Source of the DNA: Massilia sp. ST3
GTDB lineage: Bacteria > Pseudomonadota > Gammaproteobacteria > Burkholderiales > Burkholderiaceae_D
Reading direction: 5' to 3'
Length of the DNA stretch: 38,017 bases
NCBI RefSeq assembly: GCF_018119405.1
Contig: NZ_JAGPWC010000049.1
Span: 1 to 38,017, forward strand
Shown here: positions 17,450-25,875 of the stretch, piece after piece
Layout of the letters: each line of letters opens with the position of its first letter
Position numbering within the stretch: position 1 is the stretch's first letter
The notes under the pieces: model-generated
Seen by the model: the letters and a program-made list of their open reading frames with translations, nothing else
Databases searched by the model: none
What the model was told of the DNA's origin: nothing
Made by a program: the position numbers and the translations under genes

Positions 17450-18475
17450 ATGAACCAAACGCTCAACCAGCGGATCCTGCTCGCTTCCCGTCCACAGGGG
17501 CTGCCGCAGCTTGAAAATTTCCGTTTCGCGGAAGAACCCATTCCCGTCCCAGGCAGCGGCGAGCTGCTGCTCGAGATCCTCTACCTCTCGCTCGACCCCT
17601 ATATGCGCGGGCGGATGGACGATGCGAAGTCCTACGCCAGGCCGGTGGGCATCGGCGAGGTGATGGAGGGCGGCACGGTGGCGCGGGTGCTTGCTTCGCG
17701 CCATGGCGGCTTCGCGGTGGGCGATATCGTGCTGTCGCATGCGGGCTGGCAGCGCTATGCGCTGTCGAACGGCGAGAACCTGCGCAAGCTCGACCCGTCC
17801 CTGGTCCCGCCCAGCACGGCGCTGGGCGTGCTGGGCATGCCGGGATTTACCGCCTGGGCCGGATTGCGCGAAATCGGCCGGCCCCAGCCCGGCGAGACCG
17901 TGGTGGTGGCGGCGGCCAGCGGCGCGGTCGGTTCGGTCGTGGGACAGATCGCGCGCATCCGCGGCGCGCGCGCCGTGGGGATCGCCGGCGGGCCGGACAA
18001 GTGCGCCTTCGTGCACGACGAGCTGGGCTTCGATGCCGTCGTCGACCATCGCGCGCCCGATTTTGCCGCCAGGCTGGCGGACGCCTGCCCGCAGGGGATC
18101 GACGTGTATTTCGAGAACGTCGGCGGCAAGGTCTGGGACGCCGTGTTCCCGCTGCTGAACGACTTCGCCCGCGTGCCCGTGTGCGGCCTGATCTCGCAGT
18201 ACAACGCACTGCCGCAGGCCGAGCCGGGCCCGGACCGGCTCGCGCTGATGATGCGGGACGTGCTGAAGAAGAGCCTCCTGATCCGCGGCTTCATCCAGCG
18301 CGAATTCGCCGGCCTGCGTCCCGAGTTCCTGCGCGAGGCGGAAAACTGGATCGCCAACGGCCAGCTGCGCTATCGGGAAGACATCGTCGACGGCCTGGAA
18401 CAGGCGCCGGCAGCCTTCATCGACCTGCTGCAAGGGCGGAATTTCGGCAAGCTGGTCATCCGGGTGGCGGACTGA
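17450..18475 (+). CDS. NADPH-dependent oxidoreductase, CurA/YncB type (MDR superfamily)
   Basis: A zinc-independent medium-chain reductase of 341 residues. Family marks are LSLDPYMRGRM near residues 46-56, GMPGFTAWAGL, and the nucleotide-binding loop AASGAVGSVVGQIA in the Rossmann domain. The relatives (curcumin reductase CurA, leukotriene B4 dehydrogenase, 2-alkenal reductase) reduce the C=C bond of enones with NADPH. The natural substrate here is unknown; detoxification of reactive aldehydes is a common role. The start MNQTLNQ has GAGGA about 10 bp upstream; an in-frame start at 17414 would add 12 residues. The gene appears monocistronic and is convergent with the membrane-protein gene at 18505. 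Confidence 0.88.
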   Translation: MNQTLNQRILLASRPQGLPQLENFRFAEEPIPVPGSGELLLEILYLSLDPYMRGRMDDAKSYARPVGIGEVMEGGTVARVLASRHGGFAVGDIVLSHAGWQRYALSNGENLRKLDPSLVPPSTALGVLGMPGFTAWAGLREIGRPQPGETVVVAAASGAVGSVVGQIARIRGARAVGIAGGPDKCAFVHDELGFDAVVDHRAPDFAARLADACPQGIDVYFENVGGKVWDAVFPLLNDFARVPVCGLISQYNALPQAEPGPDRLALMMRDVLKKSLLIRGFIQREFAGLRPEFLREAENWIANGQLRYREDIVDGLEQAPAAFIDLLQGRNFGKLVIRVAD

Positions 18476-18495
18476 ATCAGCCGTCCGCCTGATTC
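18474..18495. terminator. Stem-loop between convergent genes
   Basis: GAATCAG and CTGATTC make a perfect 7-bp stem with an eight-base loop. It overlaps the stop codon of the oxidoreductase and lies before the stop of the convergent gene. There is no T-tract on either side, so it is at best a weak terminator or a 3'-end stabiliser. Confidence 0.35.
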
Positions 18496-18504
18496 CTCGG
18501 CGCT

Positions 18505-19068
18505 TTACTGCGGCAGCGCGCGGCGCAATGCGCTGCGCTCCCGGGCGAAGATCGCGACCGCGAAGGCCAGTTCGATGGCGGCGCCGGCAAAGGCGCTGTT
18601 CGCCATCGGCGCCTTGTTCCCGGCAAGCAGGAAGCCGGCTGCGGCCAGCGCTGCGCCGCAGACCCAGTAGATCCGCATTCCATACACCGTCGCGAAGCTG
18701 AGGTAGCGGCCGCCGATGGTCAGCAGCATCGCCGGGAAGAACAGCTCGCTGCGCCACTGCGACAGGCTGTAGGCCAGCGCGAAGCCGAACAGCATCCAGA
18801 CCGTACTCTCCAGCGCCAGCGCTCCCAGCGGGTTGCCCCTGGCATGGTTGCCCGGTCTTCCCAGCAGTCTGGCGAGCAGCATGCCGAGCGGATGGATGGC
18901 CATCCCGCCTACGAACAGGGCCAGCACCGCCTGCTGCGCGGAGCCAGCCGTGGCGGCGAGCCCGGCGCCCATCCATACGAGGGAGGACACGAGCATGCCG
19001 GGAGCACCGCCGGCATAGGCATGGCGCATGTCGCGCTGGGCGTCGGCGAAGGTCGTCGTCTGTTCCAT
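18505..19068 (-). CDS. Integral membrane protein, about six helices
   Basis: A 187-residue inner-membrane protein of unknown function. Hydrophobic segments lie at about 28-46 (LVSSLVWMGAGLAATAG), 47-66, 85-105 (ALESTVWMLFGFALAYSL), 112-130, 133-150 and 158-175. The N terminus has a short soluble helix (TTTFADAQRDMRHAYAGGA). I do not recognise a catalytic motif; it resembles small DUF-type membrane proteins. The start at 19068 has AGAGGG five bases upstream, whereas a start 21 codons earlier lacks one. It is divergent from the GH13 gene with about 180 bp of AT-rich promoter DNA between them. Confidence 0.75.
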   Translation of the reverse strand: MEQTTTFADAQRDMRHAYAGGAPGMLVSSLVWMGAGLAATAGSAQQAVLALFVGGMAIHPLGMLLARLLGRPGNHARGNPLGALALESTVWMLFGFALAYSLSQWRSELFFPAMLLTIGGRYLSFATVYGMRIYWVCGAALAAAGFLLAGNKAPMANSAFAGAAIELAFAVAIFARERSALRRALPQ

Positions 19069-19250
19069 GCAAGCCCTCTCGAGATGGCAGTACGGCCTAC
19101 GATAACAGGATTCCGCCGGGCATCGTTGCATTTTTGACTATCGATGATTCGATGTGAAGTTTTACTACATGTCAGGGCGTTAAATTGTAGATTCCGCCAT
19201 AATTTCATGTTACTTTGCTACAAAATATTGATAAAACAAACGGAGGCGCC

Positions 19251-21092
19251 ATGCTCAAAATCGCTTTTCTCATCTCAGCCCTGACGACCGCCTTGTGGGC
19301 CCAGGCGGCGCCGTACCAGATCCAGCACGTGGAGCCGCTGAACTGGTGGACCGGTATGAAGCGCACCGAGCTCCAGCTGATGGTGCACGGCGAACGGATC
19401 GCCGAGCTGCAGCCGCAGCTAGCCTATCCCGGCGTGCGCATCGTCGGCACCGAGCGCACCGACAACCCGAACTTCCTGTTCGTGAACCTCAAGATCGCGC
19501 CCTCGGCCAAGCCCGGTGAATTCACCCTCCGCTTCATGCGCGGCAAGCAGAGCGTGGCCAGCCACCCCTACCGGCTGGAACAGCGCCGGCCCGGTTCGGC
19601 GCAGCGGCGCGGCTTCGATTCCACCGACGCGATTTACCTGCTCATGCCGGACCGCTTCTCCAACGCCGATCCGTCGAACGACGTCGCCGGCATGCTGGAA
19701 GGCGCCGACCGCAAGCAGCCCAATGTGCGCCACGGCGGCGACCTGGCCGGCATGCAGGCCCAGCTCGACTACATCGGCAAGCTCGGTTTCACGATGATCT
19801 GGCCCACGCCGCTGCTGGAGAACAACCAGCCAACTTACTCCTACCACGGCTATTCGCTCACCGACTACTACAAGATCGATCCGCGCTTCGGCAGCAACGA
19901 GGACTTCCGCAACTACGTGAAGGCCGCCAACGACCGCGGCATCGGCCTGATCCACGACGTAGTGCTCAACCACATCGGCACCGGCCACTGGTGGATGCGC
20001 GACATGCCGGCCAAGGACTGGATCAACCACGGCAGCACCTTCAAGCCGACCAACAACCAGCACACGGTGGCCCAGGACATCCACGTGGCGCCGGAAGAGA
20101 AGGCGCGCTTCTTCGACGGCTGGTTCGTCGAGACCATGCCGGACCTGAACCAGCGCAACAAACTGGTGGCGCGCTACCTGATCCAGAACACCCTGTGGTG
20201 GATCGAATACGCGAACCTGTCCGGCATCCGCGAAGACACCTATTCCTACTCCGACCCAAGCTTCCTGAACGAATGGAACCGCGCCGTGTTCGACGAGTAC
20301 CCGAACCTGAACATCGTCGGCGAGGAGATGGACGCGCGCCCACACATGGTGGCCTATTGGCAGAAGGGCGTGCTCAACCGCGACGGCTACAAGTCCGAAC
20401 TGCCCACCGTGATGGACTTCCCGCTGAGCGACACCGCGCCGCTGGCCCTCACCGCGCCGGAGTCGAGCGGCCAGGGCCTGATCCGCATCTACGAGATCCT
20501 AGCGGCCGACTACCTGTACGCCGACCCGATGAAGCTGATGGTCTTCCCGGACAACCACGACCGCCCGCGCATCCTGGCGCAGGTCGACAACAACGTCGAC
20601 CTGGCCAAAACCAACCTGATCCTGATGGCGACCACGCGCGGCATTCCGCAGATGTTCTACGGGACCGAGATCCTGACCGGCAGCCCGAAGCAGCGCGAGG
20701 ACGGCGTGCTGCGCGCCGACATGCCGGGTGGCTGGGCGGGCGACAAGGTCAACGCCTTCACCGGCGCCGGGCTCTCGGCCAGCCAGCGCGACATGCAGCA
20801 GCTGGTGCGGACCCTGTTCAACTGGCGCAAGACCAGTTCGGCGGTCAAGCACGGCAAGCTGACCCACTACCTGCCGGCCGACGGCACCTATGTGTATTTC
20901 CGTCATGACGGCAAGCAGACCGTCATGGTCGTGCTGAACAAGAACGCGGGGCCGACCCAGCTCGACCTGAAGCGTTTCGCGGGCGTCATCAGGGGCGCGC
21001 GCCAGGCGCGCAACGTGCTGACCGGCGCGGGCGTGGACCTGGGCGCGCCGCTGGCGCTGCCGGCCATGACCTCGGCGGTGATCGAGTGGTAG
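19251..21092 (+). CDS. Secreted GH13 alpha-glucanase, cyclomaltodextrinase/neopullulanase-like
   Basis: A 613-residue exported enzyme cleaving alpha-1,4-glucans such as maltodextrin, cyclodextrin or pullulan. The signal peptide (LKIAFLISALTTALWAQA) is followed by an N-terminal beta domain (about 22-112) of the cyclomaltodextrinase type, then the catalytic barrel. GH13 motifs are complete: region I DVVLNH (236-241), region II GIREDTY with nucleophile D329, region III IVGEEM with acid/base E358, and region IV FPDNHD with D437. A small C-terminal beta domain follows. The length suits SusA-like periplasmic neopullulanases. GGAGG lies 5-9 bases before ATG 19251. The 3' end overlaps the sugar-kinase gene by 7 bp, so they are co-translated. 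Confidence 0.92.
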   Translation: MLKIAFLISALTTALWAQAAPYQIQHVEPLNWWTGMKRTELQLMVHGERIAELQPQLAYPGVRIVGTERTDNPNFLFVNLKIAPSAKPGEFTLRFMRGKQSVASHPYRLEQRRPGSAQRRGFDSTDAIYLLMPDRFSNADPSNDVAGMLEGADRKQPNVRHGGDLAGMQAQLDYIGKLGFTMIWPTPLLENNQPTYSYHGYSLTDYYKIDPRFGSNEDFRNYVKAANDRGIGLIHDVVLNHIGTGHWWMRDMPAKDWINHGSTFKPTNNQHTVAQDIHVAPEEKARFFDGWFVETMPDLNQRNKLVARYLIQNTLWWIEYANLSGIREDTYSYSDPSFLNEWNRAVFDEYPNLNIVGEEMDARPHMVAYWQKGVLNRDGYKSELPTVMDFPLSDTAPLALTAPESSGQGLIRIYEILAADYLYADPMKLMVFPDNHDRPRILAQVDNNVDLAKTNLILMATTRGIPQMFYGTEILTGSPKQREDGVLRADMPGGWAGDKVNAFTGAGLSASQRDMQQLVRTLFNWRKTSSAVKHGKLTHYLPADGTYVYFRHDGKQTVMVVLNKNAGPTQLDLKRFAGVIRGARQARNVLTGAGVDLGAPLALPAMTSAVIEW

Positions 21093-21997
21093 CGGGCGAC
21101 GGCCGCCGCGTACTGGTGGCGGGCGGCGTCGGCATCGACACCATCGTGCGGGTGCCGGCGCTGCCGCTGGAGATGGCCGACTCGATCCACGTGCCGGCCG
21201 TGTACGACTATGTCGCGCATACCGGCAATGGCGTGGCCCTGGGGCTGCTGGCCCTGGGCCACCGTCCGCTGCTGGTCGACTACATCGGCGCCGATCCCCA
21301 GGCCGAACTGGTGCTGGCGCGCTACCGCGAGCGTGGGCTGGATTTCGACTACCTGGTCCACGACAGCGGCACCCGGCGCAGCGTCAACCTGGTTGCGCCG
21401 GATGGACGGCGGCTCTCGCTCTACGATGGCCGCCATCCGGATACGCTGCGCATGCCGCGCGCCTTCTACTTGCCGCGCTTGCGCCAGGCGGAGCACGTCC
21501 ACCTCAGCATCATGCCCTGGGCGCGCGAACTCTACGACGACGCGCAGGCGCTCGGTTTGCCGGTATCGACCGACCTGCACGACTGGGACGGCCGCAATCC
21601 CTATTACCACGACTTCGCCTACCGGTCCGACCTGGTCTTCCTCAGTAGCGCCGCGCTGGGCGAGGGCGTGTTCGAGGTGATGCGCGCCATCCTGCGCGAG
21701 GGGAGGGCGCGGGTGGTGGTGGCCACGGCGGGCGCCCACGGCAGCTATGTGCTGGAACGCGGAACAAACGAGGTCCGGCATACGGTCGCCGCCCGGCTCG
21801 ACCTGCCGGTCGTCGACAGCAATGGCGCGGGCGATGCCTTTTCGTCCGCCTTCCTGCACGCATGGTGCGCCGGCCAGCCGGTCGACGCCTGCATGCGCGC
21901 CGCCGCCATCAGCGGCGCATTTGCCTGCGCCTTCCATGGAACGGCCGAGCGTAGCCTGAGCGAGTCCGAGCTGGACCGGTATCTGGCAAGCGGCTGA
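21086..21997 (+). CDS. PfkB-family carbohydrate kinase
   Basis: A ribokinase-like ATP-dependent kinase of 303 residues. It has an N-terminal glycine pair (VAGGVGIDTI), the substrate-side HTGNGVALGLLALG, and the PfkB signature DSNGAGDAFSSAF with the anion hole GAGD (247-250) and catalytic base D250. Substrates in the family range from ribose and fructose to nucleosides, and the specificity is not visible. The GTG start at 21086 overlaps the end of the GH13 gene, so no separate ribosome-binding site is needed. Coupling to a glucan hydrolase suggests a sugar substrate, but since the hydrolase is exported and no transporter lies between, the pathway is not obvious. Confidence 0.85.
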   Translation: MVAGDGRRVLVAGGVGIDTIVRVPALPLEMADSIHVPAVYDYVAHTGNGVALGLLALGHRPLLVDYIGADPQAELVLARYRERGLDFDYLVHDSGTRRSVNLVAPDGRRLSLYDGRHPDTLRMPRAFYLPRLRQAEHVHLSIMPWARELYDDAQALGLPVSTDLHDWDGRNPYYHDFAYRSDLVFLSSAALGEGVFEVMRAILREGRARVVVATAGAHGSYVLERGTNEVRHTVAARLDLPVVDSNGAGDAFSSAFLHAWCAGQPVDACMRAAAISGAFACAFHGTAERSLSESELDRYLASG

Positions 21998-22059
21998 CGG
22001 ACGCCGCGCACTTGGCCTATCATTGTGGATTGCCATTTATTCAAATCGGGAGACTCCCC

Positions 22060-23760
22060 TTGCAAGCCAAGCCTTCGCCATTGCATGCTTTAATGCTCGT
22101 CAGTATGGTAGCGGTATCTAGTGCACACGCCGCCCCGCAATCCCTCAGTGGCCGCACCGTGTTCGACAACAACTGCGCCAGCTGCCACAGCGTCGACGCC
22201 AACCTGTCCTCGCGCGCCGGCCCCGGCCTGTTCGGCCTGGTCGGACGCAAGGCGGCGGCCGTCCCCGGCTATAACTATTCGGCCGCATTGAGCAAGGCCG
22301 GCGCCGCCGGCAAGACCTGGACCCGCGCGGAGCTGGACGTCTTCCTGCTCGACCCGGGCAAGGCCGTGCCGGGCACCACGATGCCGGTCGGCGTGCCGGA
22401 CAAGGCGGCGCGCACGGCGCTGATCGATTACCTGGCCGGCCTGCAGGGAAAGGCCACCGCACCCGCGCCCGCGCAAGCCGCCGCGGCGCCGCTCGAGCGT
22501 GGCGGCGCCTGGGACGAGCACCAGCCCGGCACGATCCACCACATCAAGGTGAGCGACCTGGCCAAGCCCTTCGCCACCGCCAGCGCCGGCAACGGCCCGC
22601 GCGTCGAGGCGCGCCCGAACGGCTCGATGCCGGTCGTCCCCGCCGGTTTCACGGTCGGCGTGTTCGCCAGTGACGGCGACAAGCCGCGCCTGCCGCTGCG
22701 CGCGCCGAACGGCGACCTGTTCCTGGCCGCCACCGCCAAGGGCGAGATCAAGGTGCTGCGCTCGAAGGGCGGCGCCAGGGCCGACACGGCCGCGGTCTTC
22801 GCCAGCGGCCTGGAGCGCCCCTACGGCATGGCCTTCTACCCGTCCGGCGCCGATCCGCAATACCTGTACGTCGCCAACGTCAATTCCATCGTGCGCCTTC
22901 CCTACCGCAGCGGCGACCTGAAGGCGCGCGGCGCGCCGGAAGTCGTGGTGCCGCACCTGAGCGACACCAGTGGCGGCCACACCACCCGCACCCTGGCCTT
23001 CTCGAAGGACGGCAAGACCCTGCTGCTGTCGATCGGCTCGGCCACCAACGTCGCCACCGAGATCGGCGCCACCCCGCCGGAACCCTTGCCGCAATGGGAA
23101 GCCAAGCATGGCGTGGGCGGGGCCTGGGGCGTGGAGACCGACCGCGCCACCGTGATGGCCTTCGACCCGGACGGGCGCAACCGCCGCACCTACGCCACCG
23201 GCCTGCGCAACTGCGTCGGCATGCTGGTCTATCCGTCCACGGGCGAGCTGATGTGCAACGTCAACGAGCGCGACGCGCTGGGCGACAACCTGCCGCCGGA
23301 TTACGTCACACGTGTGAAGCAGGGCGGCTTCTATGGCTGGCCGTGGTACTACATCGGCGACCATGAGGACCCGCGCCTGGCCGGCCAGCGTCCCGACCTG
23401 AAGGGCAAGACCATCGCGCCGGACGTGCTGCTGCAGGCCCACTCGGCGCCGCTGGGCATGGCCGTGTACCACGCGCCGAAAGGGGCGAAGCACGCCTTCC
23501 CGAAGGAGTACGAAGGGGATGTGTTCGTGGCGCTGCACGGCTCGTGGAACCGCGGCGTGCGCACCGGCTACAAGGTGGTGCGGGTGTTCATGAAGAACGG
23601 CGTGCCGACCGGGCAGTACCAGGACTTCATGACCGGCATGGTGCTGAGCGACCGCGATGTGTGGGGGCGCCCGTCGGGCGTGGAAGTGGGCGCGGATGGC
23701 GCGCTGCTGGTGGTCGATGATGCCGGCGGCGTGGTGTGGCGCGTGGCGCCGAAGCGCTGA
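22060..23760 (+). CDS. Periplasmic cytochrome c fused to PQQ-type sugar dehydrogenase
   Basis: A two-domain exported oxidoreductase of 567 residues. The signal peptide (LHALMLVSMVAVSSAHA) is followed by a class I cytochrome c: CASCH (C39, C42, H43), GPGLFGLVGR, and probable axial M108 in PGTTMPVG. A Pro/Ala linker (about 126-143) leads to a six-bladed beta-propeller (about 175-567) like soluble glucose dehydrogenase, L-sorbosone dehydrogenase and AA12 pyranose dehydrogenases. Visible parts are SGGHTTRTLAFSKDGKTLL, TGLRNCVGM, GFYGWPWYYIG and ALHGSWNRG. It probably oxidises a sugar with PQQ and passes electrons to the fused haem. The TTG at 22060 was chosen because GGGAGA precedes it by five to six bases; ATG 22093 or TTG 22012 are alternatives. 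Confidence 0.85.
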   Translation: MQAKPSPLHALMLVSMVAVSSAHAAPQSLSGRTVFDNNCASCHSVDANLSSRAGPGLFGLVGRKAAAVPGYNYSAALSKAGAAGKTWTRAELDVFLLDPGKAVPGTTMPVGVPDKAARTALIDYLAGLQGKATAPAPAQAAAAPLERGGAWDEHQPGTIHHIKVSDLAKPFATASAGNGPRVEARPNGSMPVVPAGFTVGVFASDGDKPRLPLRAPNGDLFLAATAKGEIKVLRSKGGARADTAAVFASGLERPYGMAFYPSGADPQYLYVANVNSIVRLPYRSGDLKARGAPEVVVPHLSDTSGGHTTRTLAFSKDGKTLLLSIGSATNVATEIGATPPEPLPQWEAKHGVGGAWGVETDRATVMAFDPDGRNRRTYATGLRNCVGMLVYPSTGELMCNVNERDALGDNLPPDYVTRVKQGGFYGWPWYYIGDHEDPRLAGQRPDLKGKTIAPDVLLQAHSAPLGMAVYHAPKGAKHAFPKEYEGDVFVALHGSWNRGVRTGYKVVRVFMKNGVPTGQYQDFMTGMVLSDRDVWGRPSGVEVGADGALLVVDDAGGVVWRVAPKR

Positions 23761-23982
23761 TCGATCCGGACCGTACATCTTGCTTCGGGTGCGGCATGGC
23801 GCCAGCCTTGTCCTCCCGACGCGTTCGAATAGGCGAATGGCGTGCGGTCTATTCTATTGTGCCCTCACATTCCCCACTCCTTTGAACGGCGCTCGATCAG
23901 TATTGACGCGCCCCAATCTCCTGTCCTCGCAATCGAGCAACAATATCTGCCGGTCATTCGACTATGTGATGGGGCGGCAGCG

Positions 23983-24474
23983 ATGGCAATCGACGTGTAT
24001 CTGCAAATTGAGGGAATCAAAGGGGAATCCCGCGACGATAAGCATCAGGGCTGGATCGAGTGCATGTCGGTCGAATGGGGTGTCACCCAGCCGAGAAGCG
24101 CCACCGCGTCGACGGGTGGAGGGCACACGGCCGAGCGAGCCGAGATGGACGAAATAACGCTCGTCAAACACGCCGACCTGGCGTCTCCTACGCTGATGCA
24201 GACTTGTGCAATGGGCAAAACTCTTCCGAAAGCCAGACTTGAGTTCATGCGCGCCGACGGGCAGGGGGCGCGGATCAAGTATTTCGAAGTCGAACTGGAG
24301 AACGTGCTGATAGGCCATGTGCAATCGGCGATCCAGCCCGGCGATCTCTTGGCCGAAAGCGTCGGTCTGAAATTTTCCAGGGTTAAGTGGAAGTACGTCC
24401 AGCAGAGGGTCGGCGGCGGAGCGGGCGGCAACACCGCGGGCGGATGGGACCTTGCCGCAAACAGGATTGTTTGA
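23983..24474 (+). CDS. hcp: Type VI secretion system tube protein Hcp
   Basis: Hcp hexamers stack into the inner tube of the type VI secretion system and carry small effectors in the lumen. The 163-residue protein has the family start MAIDVYLQIEGIKGESRD, WIECMSVEWGV, the central LVKHADLASPTLMQTCAMGK, and the C-terminal LKFSRVKWKYVQQ. It is slightly acidic-basic mixed and without a signal peptide, as expected. Its start is poorly marked (ggggcggcagcg before ATG), but residues before it are not Hcp-like. No other T6SS structural gene lies in the window, so it is an orphan hcp. The region to 25875 is clearly less GC-rich than its flanks. The lysozyme gene follows after 22 bp. Confidence 0.93.
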   Translation: MAIDVYLQIEGIKGESRDDKHQGWIECMSVEWGVTQPRSATASTGGGHTAERAEMDEITLVKHADLASPTLMQTCAMGKTLPKARLEFMRADGQGARIKYFEVELENVLIGHVQSAIQPGDLLAESVGLKFSRVKWKYVQQRVGGGAGGNTAGGWDLAANRIV

Positions 24475-24496
24475 TCATCGTGTCGCTGGAGGTATC

Positions 24497-25000
24497 ATGT
24501 TCATGAGTAGTGCCGGAAAGCTGCGCTTGCAGAATCGTGAAAAGAAGATCATGGCCTATTACGACGATATGGGGCCAGGAAAAGGCAACTGTACCGTTGG
24601 CTACGGCTCTCTGGTCCACAGGAACCCATGTACGCCCGACGAATTGAAGACTCCGGTCACCCAAGAGATGGTGTCAAATCTCTTTTCGGCCAATGTGCGG
24701 GACGCAGAGAAGGCTGTCGAACGAAATGTACGGGTGCCGCTTACGCAGGCCCAGTTCGACGCATTGGTGAGCTATACCTTCAACCGCGGGGCAACCGGTG
24801 CGCGCTCGGTCTATCGCTTGATCAACCGTGGCGAGTTCCACGAGGCCGGACTGGAGATGCGCAATAGTACGATGGTCAAGGTTCGCAAGAAGGGCAAGCT
24901 GGTGCCGGTCATCGCACGGGGGTTGATCGACCGCCGTACTGAGGAAAGTGCGCCTTTCCTGGCGGCTCCAACGCAAAAGGCGGGGAGTACGGTGCAATGA
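24497..25000 (+). CDS. GH24 lysozyme, probable Hcp-delivered T6SS effector
   Basis: A 167-residue muramidase of the phage T4/lambdoid endolysin family, cleaving the MurNAc-GlcNAc bond of peptidoglycan. The catalytic triad is visible: E15, D24 and T33 in EKKIMAYYDDMG...NCTVGYGS, with the Glu-Asp spacing of nine as in T4 lysozyme (E11, D20). Other family parts are VRVPLTQAQFDALVSYTFNRG and GLIDRRTEESAPFL. It has no signal peptide or SAR anchor, and no holin gene is near, which argues against a phage lysis gene. Directly behind hcp and before a periplasmic protein, it fits a T6SS effector small enough for the Hcp lumen. GGAGG lies just before ATG 24497; ATG 24503 is possible. Confidence 0.85.
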   Translation: MFMSSAGKLRLQNREKKIMAYYDDMGPGKGNCTVGYGSLVHRNPCTPDELKTPVTQEMVSNLFSANVRDAEKAVERNVRVPLTQAQFDALVSYTFNRGATGARSVYRLINRGEFHEAGLEMRNSTMVKVRKKGKLVPVIARGLIDRRTEESAPFLAAPTQKAGSTVQ

Positions 25001-25875
25001 CGGCGATTCGCCCCCAGCGTATCGGAATTCTTCTGCTGTCGATTTTCCTTTTCCTTTGCCTTGGCGCCGGCGCGGCGGATGCTCACGATCCGAACACCGA
25101 CATTTACGGCAGGTGGCGCGTAACCAAAGATGTCAGTCCGGAAGGCGCGATCACGGCAAAGAGCGAACGGCAGATCCGAGCCGTCATCGGGAAGACGGCA
25201 ATGATCAGCCCTGGGGAGTTCGATTTCAACGGCAGCCGCTGCAAGCATCCTGTATACAAGCGCAGCATCGACGACACGAAGGCGTATTTCCTCAGAGAGT
25301 GGCGTTTGAGCCCGGAGTCCCTTTCGCTGGGAAAGCGGCTGACGATCGTCGAAGTCGAGTGCGACCTGTATCTCCTCTATCCAGCCGGCGAAAACCGTCT
25401 CATCATCGCCATCGACGGCAATTTTTATGAGGCGGCGCGCATGGGAGGCAAGCTGGCTGCCGGGCCCGTATCCACGCGCGGCGGCAAAGAAGAGCACAGG
25501 GCGAACGATGATATCTTCGGCATCTGGCAGATTGACGGCGTGACTTGGGGAAAAGGCCGCCTGCTGACCCAGAAAGAAGCAAAGATGCTGATGGGAATGC
25601 AGGTTCAGATTAGCGCCACCAAGTTTTCCTATCACGGAAATGCCTGTGAACAGCCGGCCTACAAGCGAAGCAGGAAAGACAAGGCTACCTACTTCCACGG
25701 CGATTGGCGCTCCGACCCGACAAGGCTGCCCCTGCCCGACGAGTTGGTGGTCATTGCAACGCAATGCGGAACTATCTATCCGCTCGGTCGAGCACGTATT
25801 CTCATCGAGGATAAGCGCGGGATGTTCTTTTCTGCGATTCCGCTTGGGGAGCCTGTGGCTGGGAGTAGGCACTGA
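24997..25875 (+). CDS. Periplasmic protein with duplicated domain, candidate immunity protein
   Basis: A 292-residue exported protein I do not recognise by family. A signal peptide (IGILLLSIFLFLCLGAGAADA) precedes two similar units, about 35-148 and 172-285. Shared landmarks are DIYGRW/DIFGIW, CKHPVYKRS/CEQPAYKRS, AYFLREWR/TYFHGDWR and a late cysteine. Cysteines C82 and C122 in unit 1 and C217 and C257 in unit 2 are both 40 residues apart, suggesting one disulfide per unit. Its ATG overlaps the lysozyme stop (ATGA), so the two are made together. A periplasmic partner of a cell-wall enzyme is the expected layout for a T6SS immunity protein, which is my inference; a lysozyme-inhibitor role is the specific guess. 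Confidence 0.75.
   Translation: MTAIRPQRIGILLLSIFLFLCLGAGAADAHDPNTDIYGRWRVTKDVSPEGAITAKSERQIRAVIGKTAMISPGEFDFNGSRCKHPVYKRSIDDTKAYFLREWRLSPESLSLGKRLTIVEVECDLYLLYPAGENRLIIAIDGNFYEAARMGGKLAAGPVSTRGGKEEHRANDDIFGIWQIDGVTWGKGRLLTQKEAKMLMGMQVQISATKFSYHGNACEQPAYKRSRKDKATYFHGDWRSDPTRLPLPDELVVIATQCGTIYPLGRARILIEDKRGMFFSAIPLGEPVAGSRH

Noticed and set aside
24497..25000. Prophage remnant, because of the GH24 lysozyme
   Set aside because: There are no holin, spanin, tail, integrase or attachment-site signals nearby, and the neighbours are Hcp and a periplasmic protein.
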